Source: Asterias rubens (Eukaryota; Echinodermata; Asteroidea; Forcipulatida; Asteriidae). Taken from it: a DNA stretch of 64,000 nt. Below the pieces are notes generated by a model that was given only the letters and a program-made list of their open reading frames with translations, made no database searches and was not told where the DNA came from. The stretch's first letter is position 1. Each line of letters begins with the position of its first letter. A program made the translations under genes and the position numbers. Shown one piece after another: positions 34,420 to 45,200 of the stretch. The stretch spans positions 10,176,146-10,240,145 of the forward strand of contig NC_047076.1 of the NCBI RefSeq assembly GCF_902459465.1, read 5' to 3'.

Positions 34420-35334
34420 GGTTTTATTACATTTTATGGAACTCCTTAACTTCATCATTTAGTTTACGATCCATCATCGGGGATCTCCTGAAAAAAATCC
34501 AGAATACCTGAAAGTGTGAACGCTGCCTCAAGGCAATGCCTAAACGTGTAGAAATGTGTTGGTGCGCCTGTACTTCCGCGCATGATTTCAGGACATGACT
34601 CACCCCCACACTGTACTTGGGCCAAAGTTGCACACCTTCAAAATCTTTTGAATAATAACTTTATTTGGGTCATGCATTTAGTAAATTGTGTAATTACAAG
34701 AATATATCACAACCTGGGCTCTGTGCTTAAAGTGCGGAGATTTGATATTTATTTTTAATTAGGCTTTAATTGGTAGTCATGTGAATGGCGGGCGGCGGAG
34801 AGGATGCCTCATGGAAACTGGCAGAGAGTCGGTTTGAGAAAGAGCACAACGGGATGTTTTCTTCCTAATATTATATGAAAAATAAATCTGAATTTTATTC
34901 GTCTGAAAATATATCTGAAAATAATTAAAGAGGCTGTGATTTTAAGTGTTGAGTATTCTTGAATAATTAGCATTTAGCATTGTTTACCATGAGAGTTTGG
35001 GGGCACCATGAGAGAACACACAGAAAATCCAACATTTCAGTGTAGCGCCCTCTACTGTCCGTCTATGTAAAAAAAATCAAACTTTTCAGTGTAGCGCCCT
35101 CTACTGCCCGTCTATGTAAAAACAGAAAGATGTATACAAAAAAAAGTCTGCGGTGAAGAGAGTAACGGGACGGCTTCTTCTTCAATATATATACTCTGCC
35201 AGTTCCATTGCATATCCAGGTGAATGAGGATTAGCTAAGACAACAGCGGTAAGAAATCACAGTTCATTTAATTTTCTCGACCCGGGCTCTTTCATAGAGA
35301 CTGAGAATGAGACTGAGACGAGAGCAGAGAGGGG
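34420..35334. other. Gene-free stretch with a short duplication
   Basis: The only structure I see is a tandem duplication at about 35037-35120 (TTTCAGTGTAGCGCCCTCTA then CTGxCCGTCTATGTAAAA, twice). The same GCGCCCTCTAC word recurs near 57378. Confidence 0.6.
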
Positions 35335-36195
35335 TACCGGTCACTTCGGCACCTTGCAAACTTGGCACCTGCAAGTGCAAACTCGGCACCTGCAACCTCG
35401 GCACCTTGCAAACTAGGCACCCACAAACTCCACCCACAAACTCGGCACCCACAAACTCGGCACCCACAAACTCGGCACCCACAAACTCGGCACATGTACA
35501 AACAAATACAAACTCGGCACCCAGTTGAAAAAGTTTGACTGGTCCGTCGGTAAATTAGTCCCCGATCACGGCCGGCGCCTTTCGGCAAATCACGCTCTGT
35601 TAATTAAAAGCAAAATTTCATTGAAAACCATTAACCAAATTAAAACAAACCCTTTTAAAAAATGTTCAAAACCCAAATCATGAAAAAAAATTGCCCAGCA
35701 CTTTCACCGACATCATACATGATACATGGACACAATCAGCATAAACAACATTTTCAAAACTTGTAGATTCATTGAACCATGATTGAACTCGGTGCGGCGC
35801 CACAGTAAATTTCCTGTGGGCCCAAATTTTCTCGAAAGTTCGGAATTCTTATCATTATCAACCCCCATAACTAGTGATTTTGCCATTAACAGTGTTTACA
35901 AAGCTACTAATTATCAAACCCTTTTTTTGTTGTGTATTTACACGTACGTTACTTTATTTTAACCACTTGACTCTTTCGAGGTTATTTTTGCTTGGTGCCG
36001 AGTTTGTTAGTCAATAAAAGGCCGGTGCCAAGTTTGTATGGTGCCGACATTCTTTGTGCCGAGTGGGTGCCGAGATTGCAAGGTGCCGAGATTGCAAGGT
36101 GCCGAGATTGCAAGGTGCCGAGTTTGCAAGGTGCCGAGTTTGCAAGGTGCCGAGTTTGCAGGTGCCGAGTTTGCGAGGTGCTGAAGTGTCCGGTA
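35335..36195. mobile_element. Foldback element whose arms are inverted minisatellites
   Basis: The ends pair as TACCGGTCACTTCGGCACC with GGTGCTGAAGTGTCCGGTA. The left arm (35350-35525) is a 15-bp repeat of GGCACCCACAAACTC type. The right arm (36035-36185) is a 16-bp repeat of GGTGCCGAGTTTGCAA type, which is its complement. About 480 unrelated bases lie between. Open frames through the arms are repeats of a few residues and not genes. Confidence 0.8.
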
Positions 36196-39100
36196 TTCAG
36201 TGAGAGAGTGAGTCACTGAGTATTCTGACAAGCCTTGTCACGTATCCTCCTCTTAGTCTTACCATTTTTCACGGTATTAATTATGCCTTTTTCTTTGAAT
36301 TGGGAAAAAATAATGATGCCACCAACCGATGCCCTAAATTATCTTCATTTGTTATGAAGTATGCAAACATATATTAAAACTTGATGGACTATGTAATGTT
36401 CACACCACACACCGATCTTCGATGACTTCAACTGGCCCATCAGAGATGCCAAGTCCAGAGGCCAGCTATGCGTGAGATTTTTCAAAGCTCAACACCCCTT
36501 AACCAGTTATGATACCAAAACCATAGCATAACTGGTTAAGACCAAATAACAAAAAACACCAGTTGATCGTCCGGATTTTTCCAAAAAGAGGAGGATGAGG
36601 GCCAGTAGTAGGACGCTAAGAGGTCAGCAAAGCTGGATATCTTGGTTATGACTTTATACTAGAGGACAATATTACGTAAATTAAGAGATCTGGGGCTCTG
36701 CAGATGCCACTGACTCATGCCCTACCCACAATGCATTTTTCCAAAGCACATGCTGAAAACTGTAACATGTGTTGTACATGTGCCACTCCAATCTGTAACT
36801 TCTAGTTTCATCATTTGTACAGAGTCTTAATGTTAACATATGAAACAACAAAAATATAAGCAACATTTCTAAGAATTTTGAGTAGAAAAGTTAAGTATTG
36901 GAACTAATTTACTCTCCACAAATTGTGGAAGTATGTGTATGTTGTACCACTGCCTAGGCTGAAAAAGCAGAATGTTATGTTAAAATACAAGGATTTCAAG
37001 AAGAGCACAGAAAAATCTCCAAAAAGAGCAAACAGAAGGAAAAAGCTGATGTCCTCTTGCCACTATTTTCCTTCAGAAAGAAGAAACATGATTAACACAA
37101 AATGCTGCCTTACAAATCAGGGTAGCAATGCAAGGGTAGTAATGCATGGTCAGTGGTGTGTGGTGTAACATGTAGTGAAATGTACCCAGGTACATGTAAA
37201 GTCGATGAGATGGGTGATCAAGAAGGTTTGGTTTTTGTTTTGATACACTTCTTGACACGAAACAAATTGTTTGTTGCATTGAGGAACCTGTGATAACCAA
37301 CAAGGCCATTTTAAATTCACAGACCACTTTTAAACAATAACCCAAACTTTGATTTTTCAGGGACAATATGTTTACATGTATGTAAGTCACTTTAAATCTG
37401 CGATTTTGTTTTTGTTCAATTACATACTCTGCAAGGTATTTAACATTTTATGTTAATTGCACAACTCTGAAAATAAAGTTGGTCAGTAGAATGGGAAATA
37501 TTAATATTTTCGAAAAATGTAAATTTGCTTCTCTAAAAATACACATTTCAGCCTTGTTTCTATGATTTTTAAGAGAAAAGGTGTTATTATTTTAGTAAAA
37601 ACAACTGAAATTAATTTATTTTATTTGTTGATAAGGAATGAACCCAATTTTGCCAAACAAGAACTCAGTTTGGGCTCCATTGGGCTTGGCTTAAGTGACT
37701 GGACAAACTCTAATGCGACTGACCGTAATGCGACTGACCATGGTTTTGCCACGTAAACCTAAAAGTTCAAGTTGCTGACTATTTCTAAGTATCCTGTTGG
37801 ATACTAATGTTTAAGAGTTGTGTGTTAAATGTAGTAAAACTTTTGCAGGTTTTTTAGTTTGAGGAAACTTTTGAATTGAGACAAGTGTATTTTTTACCAT
37901 GTCCTTTTTGTGTAATGCGACTGACCGGCGATGACCGCTACAAAGCTATAGCATCCAGAGTACAAAGCCCACAACATTTTTAATATCATCACTTCAAAGC
38001 CTTGGGTGTCAAGTACAAATCAGTCAATAAACCTAGAGGAAATAATATCTCACATAGAACTACTAGCACCAAGATCAAGAAATGACACAGAAAAGTGTAA
38101 TGCGACTGACCATGGAATCGCCCCTTGTATTTTTTTTCCAGAATGCTCAGCAAAATATTCAGTCACATGATTTGATCATCATGAATTGTGAATTGAAATA
38201 GTGTTTGATGAAACTTTTTCGGTGGGCAAATATTTTTTATATGGCCTCAACATTATGACATATTTTTGTACTTTGTAGAAATGCCTAAAATACCAAACTT
38301 TTTGCATTTACAATTGTGCAAATAACCAGTGGAGCCTTACATATGTACGTGTTTCTTAGTTTTGGTCAAGGGAGAGGAGACTCTTTGCTTGGCAAATAAA
38401 ACCACAAAATTGTTATCTAGGGACTGTTTACATCGTGCACAGAGAGGTAAAAGATTTGCCACGAATTTAGGGACACCTCGAAAACAGGACCTGCTACGAT
38501 ACATGTAGCATGTGTAGTGAGTGTTGTACTCTGTGAGTGAGTGTGGGCCCCACTTCCCAAGCAAATTGTTTGGCCAACTTACTCCCGATCAAGTATTCTT
38601 CTATAGTTGGCCATACAAACAAATGGGGCTTTATATAAGACGTAGAGCTGCATTTTTATTTTAAGCAGAAAATATTGCTTGACTCGTTTGTGCTCTGCAT
38701 GCTACTAACTAAGCAGAAATGAGTTAAGCTGTTTACTACACTACTACCATCCATGCCATACTCCTGTCCCTGAGCATGCCGAGTCCTAGAACTTCCTTCC
38801 GCTATCATTATCTCTATCTAATTACAAGAAGAATGTCAAGACGATAGTGGACCGAACCTCTAGTCATATGAGTAAACACTTACCAGACACAAATTTATGT
38901 GATATTGGTAGTTTAGATTGGTATGGTAAAAACCTTTATTCTGGTATAGCTGCTTTTTGCGTTTTTTTTTCTTCAAAGCAGCTCTACCAGTACTCCTTGA
39001 TTTATGAGGTTCGTACAGCTATATATATTGAGACTGTAGCGGAACAAACCCACCATATACAGTTCTATAGGAGTACAGTGTACTTTTAAAAGTTGAAAAG

Positions 39101-39261
39101 GTAGAACAAGTAATGTCAAAGACCGAGTATACAGCATAACAATCCGTTGAGGCGTTAAAGATATAGGCCATTGAGTCATTTCTGTAATTAATTCATAATG
39201 ATCATCAATAAATCAGTGTGCTTTTAATTTTTATTAACAATTTCTTTTTGCATACTTGCAG
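36196..39261. other. Gene-free interval upstream of the zinc-finger gene
   Basis: I find no conserved exon. The word TAATGCGACTGACC occurs four times (37711, 37726, 37913, 38098). A partial GGGCCC-family MITE lies at about 38630-38740. The promoter and first exon of the zinc-finger gene should be in the right part but could not be placed. Confidence 0.55.
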
Positions 39262-39272
39262 ACGAGCTGAAC

Positions 39273-42200
39273 ATGAGTTACCAACAGGCTTACAGATATT
39301 GGCAACACGAGAGAACATCTATGGCACCAGAAGCTTCATACCAACAAAGACTCTCAGACAATCACCCTAATCCTAATCCTAATCCAAACCTTACCCCAAG
39401 CCAGCAGTACCCAACCTATAGTGGTCCACATCATGTAAACCTGACCGGAGCCCATCAAGCAATAGATATGTACGATTCCTTGTTTCCGACTGAGTCTTCA
39501 GCTGTGATGAGAAATACAGCAGAAGGGAAAGACAATCAGTCAGACTATCCAGGCTGGACATCTACTCATCAAAGATTACCGATGGGTGTAACTACATCTG
39601 AAGCATTAAGAAACCAAGGAATGTCTTCATTACACGACGGATGTCAACCTGTAATGACTCAGATAATGGCACAACCTACTCATTACACACATCATATGCA
39701 ACCAGAGCCTACAACCCATTCTACATGTCATCAACCAATGCATCAAACAGTATGGGCACAACAATCACTGTCGCATCCACAACTACCATCGTTACATCCA
39801 AACAATCAACAGTTACTATTAAGTACTCAAGAAAATGAACCTCAGCAGAATGTATGTGAGCCTACTGCACCAAGCGCACAATACTACAGTAGTTCTTCAA
39901 TCGTTACACATCCAGTATATAGAAAGCCACTTGGTGAGAAAGTGGCAAATGAAGTGAGATCTGAAGAAGGGGCTAATAATGGTGGTGTAATCCTTAGTGG
40001 CGATCGGAACTGTGATACACCAAACAAAACACAGGAAAATGGATGTCACTATTGCAAGGTGAAATAATCTTTCTTAGCCTACTCTATGCTTGAATACATA
40101 GAATTTGCATCGGGGATAAAGAATATTAATTTTGGTTTGACCCTTACACCGATGTGTGTTAGCACTGTATACTAAATACTTTTCAGAGTCCTGTTAAAAA
40201 AACCACAGGCATATAACACTAACAGGCATGCGATATGCTTTAGAAGCTGGATTTGCATTGGGGATGAAGAATATTATTTTTGGTTTGACCCTTACACTTA
40301 TCAGTGTAAGAACTGTCTACTCAGTACTTTCCCGAGTTCTGTAAAGAAGAAAAAATCAATACTACTCGTTGGGATTGGAACTCAAAAAATCAATGGCATA
40401 CTACTCGTTGGGATTGGAACTCAAAAAATCAATGGCATACTACTCGTTGGGATTGGAACTCAAAAAATCAATGGCATACTACTCGTTGGGATTGGAACTC
40501 AAAAAATCAATGGCATACTACTCGTTGGGATTGGAACTCAAAAAATCAATGGCATACTACTCGTTGGGATTGGAACTCAAAAAATCAATGGCATACTACT
40601 CGTTGGGATTGGAACTGGCGTGTCCCATGACCTTTTCAATTCTAGAGCAGTGTCTTTGTATTTTGAATTTCAATATTTTGAATTTCAGTAAATCACTGAT
40701 ATTTCACAATGACTGATATTTTGTTGTTTTCTTGACAGTTATGTGATGTTGAGTGCAGTGGACCTCTCAATCTTAAGATGCATCTTAAAGGAGCTAAACA
40801 TAAACGGGTAATTAATACATACATTATTTCATAATTAATGGCCTCATATATAACACTCATATCCATCACTCAGTGAAGCTCAAGCTGCTTCAACATTCAG
40901 TATTTTCCTGCAAGATATGTGGGACTATGTTTGAATTATGAGACCTAATTCTTTTATAGCACTATGTAGTGGTTTACAAGGTGCTGTGGCGCAAACCAGA
41001 ACCACCAGGGCAATTACCCCTTCTCTTTACTATAAGTGCACTGGCTGCGTTACACAACACATGGGACCAACGGCTTTACGTCCCATCTGAAAAACAAAGC
41101 AATGGTTAAGTGTCTTGCTAAATGATACAAGTGTCATGATCGGGATTCAAACCCACACTCTGCTGATCAGAAACACCAGAGTTTGAGTCCAGTGCTCTTA
41201 ACAGCTCGACCACAACATGAAGTTTGTTACATATAATATCGTTGTCTTATCATGTTCCAATTTGAAATATTGCTGATTTTGTTTTATTTGTAGAATCTGC
41301 AGACCAAGGACCCATCATGCAACCAAGGTAGTGTAAACTGTGGCTTGCACTGATTTCATAATCAATGACATTTTACTTTAGATGTATGTTGCTTGTGTGC
41401 ATAAACTATCAATTGTTTTGCAAATGAAGTGTGGCCTGAAGTGTAAATACTGTTTTTGTAATACTTGTTTAAACTTTTAGCGAACAGTGAAATAAAAGAC
41501 AGAAGAAAAAAAAGGCATAAACATGTATTTGTATTTTTTTAAACAGGAGCTGTTGGTGCTTGTAAGAAAAGGTCTAAAAGGAATGGCTTAAGACGTGGAG
41601 GATTTGTCCCACTGTGCCACAACCAGAAAGACAGACCTATCATTGGTAAGAAACAGATGTACTTGGGCCTTGTTAATTTCAGCAGATTACATATTTACAC
41701 CCCTTTGCTTTCATGCAAAAGTGTAAAATTGCAAATACTTAATGATTTTATTTGATATTGCTGTGATAGGTCTTGATTTTGTGACCCGGGTGGTATCACC
41801 TGACGCTAATGATGACACCTATGAATGCAGCCTATGTGATATATCAGATATATCGAGAAGACGCATCTATCTACATGTCATGGCAAAAACACACAGGCAG
41901 GCTTATATCGTGAGTTGCTATAATTAATAATAATAATAGTAATAATAGTGGCTTCTTATATAGCATGCCTATCCATCACTCAGGGACGCTCAAGGCTCTT
42001 TTACATACAGTATTTACCTGCAAGGTATGTGGGACTCGATTTGAATTATGAGACCTCCTTTTACATAGCACCATGGTGCTGTGGTGCAATATGCAGACAA
42101 TCGAACCAAGACTGTAAGTTTAATGTAAATCTGTGGCATTTGTGTCGTAGAAAAGTACCCAAACCTATTAAAACAATTTGTGGTTGTCACTTTCCTAATG

Positions 42201-45200
42201 ATTGTTGTCTTTATTTTGGTCTCTTAGAAGAAGCTGAAGCCTGATTTAGCGGAGCAATACTGCACAGTGGAAGACGTTTACAAACAGAATGAGAAGTTAC
42301 AGAAGCGTGAGTCGGTTGATTTAGCGGTATTATTGAATAGTATTATCAAGATAGCAGCTAAGAGAGATGGACCTGGTCAGACAAACATCAGACTCAGTAG
42401 TGAGAGAGAGAGTGATGTAGAGGATGAGCAGCAAGATGATATGATGGGTAAGATCTTCAAAGATTTCAGATTCACTTCCTAATAATATCAGTGGCTTCTT
42501 ATATAGCGTGCATATCCGTCACTCAGTGACGCCCCTGGCACTGTTTTTTCCTACAAGGTATGTGGGACTATGTTTGAATTATGAGACCAACTCCTTTTAC
42601 ATAGTGCCATAATGGTTTACAAGATGTTGTGGTGCAACATGCTGCCAATCAAACCAGGAATATTGGGACTGAGTTTTTTTACATGCGTTACACAACACTT
42701 CGGACCAACACCTTTACGTCCCATCCGAAGGATGAAGCAATGGTTAAGTGTCTTGCTTGAGGACACAAGTCTGTCTCATGTCAGGGACTCCAACCCGTAC
42801 TCCGCTGAACAAGTTTTTATGTCACAAATTCGCAACAAATGATTTGCATTGGTTGAAATTTGCTCAACTCCTGCGAAACATTTGCAGTGAAAACAGAGCT
42901 GTGATTGGCAGGAAATATGTATTGGGCTTCAGGCATGTTAGGAAATGACCTTGCCAATCCAATCATGGGATTGATTTGATGTGTTTTTATGAACCAGATG
43001 ATGTTGAGATCCCTTTTGCTAGTCCTCCAGACAGCCAGACAGATGAGGCATCATCTCCAGACACACCATCAATGGATGACGCTACACCATCCAATACCTC
43101 ACAACCCTCAGCTCAACTCACTTATCAATCCAAAGCAACTTTCCAGCCAAGTAAGAAATCAACAGAAGCAACGCCTCCTCCATCCCAAGCGTTCTCATTT
43201 GAGGTAGTAGCTCCTAACCTACAGACATCTTCAAGTGATATTCCAGACGTATTAACCTCAAAGCAACCGTCGATGGGCGTTGGTCAGTTTCAGCAAGATG
43301 CTTCTATCTCAAATGATAAACAGTCCACTTCAATGAGGCATTCAAATGTCTCAAAAACAATGCCATCCACAGCTTTCAGTCAGTGAGTACTTGTTATAGT
43401 ATTAAAGCACTGGATGATATTGGTAGTTATTCAAAATGATTGTTAGCATAAAAACTTACTTGGTAACGAGCAATGGAGAGCTGTTTACAGTGTACAACAT
43501 GCAAGAAACAGCTCCCTCTGAAGTTTTTTAAGAAAGAAGTAATTTCTCTCTCCACTAAAGACTTCAGTTCTGTAGCCTTTTATTAGACATCTGAAAGCAT
43601 ACAAATTTGTGAAGTACATCAGTTATCTGCATCAGTGGCATGTATTTTATATGTATACGTAGGATTTGACTGTGAATCTCCATGTGAAATGAATGCGAGG
43701 TCAGAGGTGATAGGAATAGATGAAGGCTCAAGGCAGATTCACAAACCTCGAAGTGTGACGTCAGATGTTTAATGCTAAAGTCCTTTGAACTAGACCACTA
43801 TTTGTTTGTTTTGAGGTGTAATGTGATATTATGACGTATTTGATTCTTGCAGGGTTTCACCTATGCCATTACCTACATGTTTGACCAATGACCAGCTCAG
43901 ACATTACTGTAGTGATGTATTTATAGCTCAAGAACATCAACGCCGATTTGGAGATATAATGATGCCTCTAAGCAACTATCTTAGGGTAAGTACTATACAT
44001 GATACCCAATTACTGAACATGTAACAGTTAAAAGCCAGTGGACACTATTGGTAATTGTCAAAGACCAGTTTTCTCACTTGGTGTATCTCAACATATGCAT
44101 AAAATAACAAACGTGTGAAAATTTTAGCTTGATTGGTCGTAGGAGTTGCAAGATACTAATGAAAGAAAAAAAACACCATTGGCACATGAAACTGTGTGCT
44201 TCCAGATGCTTGATTTAAAGACCTCAAGTTCTAAACTTGAGGTCTCGAAATCAAATTCGTGGAAAATTACTTCTCACAATTTTTTATGCTATCAACCTCT
44301 CCCCATTACTCGTTAGCAAGTAAGGTTTTATGCTGATAATTATTTTGAGTAACTACCAAAAGTGTCCACTGCCTTTAAGCACTGGACACCTTTGGTAATT
44401 GTCAATACATGCATAAAATAAAAAATCTGTGAAAAAAAAAATTCAATGGTCATTGAAGTTGCAAGAGAATAATGGCAAAAAAAACCTTGTTGCACAAATT
44501 TGTGTAAACTTCCAACCGTATAAGTCCTTTTTTAATAATCACTGCATTTTTAATTAACACTGGTAAATACAGACATCTTTGGATTCCGTTGAGTATTGAC
44601 AGTTTTCCCACTAAAAGAGATCAATCTTCTCTTAGTGCTGTTTCAATAAACAGCTCAAATGTGAAACACTTTCTCATTTTGAGTCTGGTCTGGTCCAGTA
44701 AAAACAAAAAGACCTTCAGTCTGGTGTATTTTCCCCTCATATTTTTGTGAAGTCTAAAATCTCAGCTTGTGTATTATTGACTTAGTTTCTGCCTTTGTTT
44801 TTTGTTCAGTCAAGTGGAAGCAATATCGGCATCAGTAAAGTCTTTTCTGGAGGTTCCAGATCAGGTGATACATTGCTCAATACCCTTGTGAGTTATTTGT
44901 ACTCAGTTTCCTTTTTGGTTTATTGATAATTGAAATAAAAAAGTTGCATTATCTTAAAGGAAAACGTTGCCTTGGATCGGGCAAGTTGGTCTATGAAAAG
45001 CATTTGAAACCGTTATGAAATGCATATGGTTAGAAAGATTTTTTTTTTCAACGATTTTCCGTATACGTTGTGAACTAACAAGGCACCCTAATTTATGGAG
45101 TCAAAACAAAATGACAATCATGTTAGAAAGCAAAGTTAGCTAGGTGCAGCTGGAATTTTAACCTGTATATGATGTAAAACTTGATCAAGCTCATTATCCC

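Noticed and set aside
35264..36231. Repetitive proteins (repeats of residues such as GAEFV or NSAPT)
   Set aside because: They are direct translations of the 15-16 bp minisatellite arms in several frames on both strands.
36923..37168. Lys/Arg-rich 81-residue open frame
   Set aside because: No recognised domain or splice sites; composition follows AT-rich DNA.
40369..40716. 115-residue protein with a 13-residue repeat
   Set aside because: It is the translation of the 39-bp array inside an intron, with SINE-like sequence as its tail. Kept only as a repeat observation.
43981..44545. Possible extra exon between zinc-finger exons 8 and 9
   Set aside because: The sequence is two transposable elements; exon 8 joins exon 9 in phase without it.
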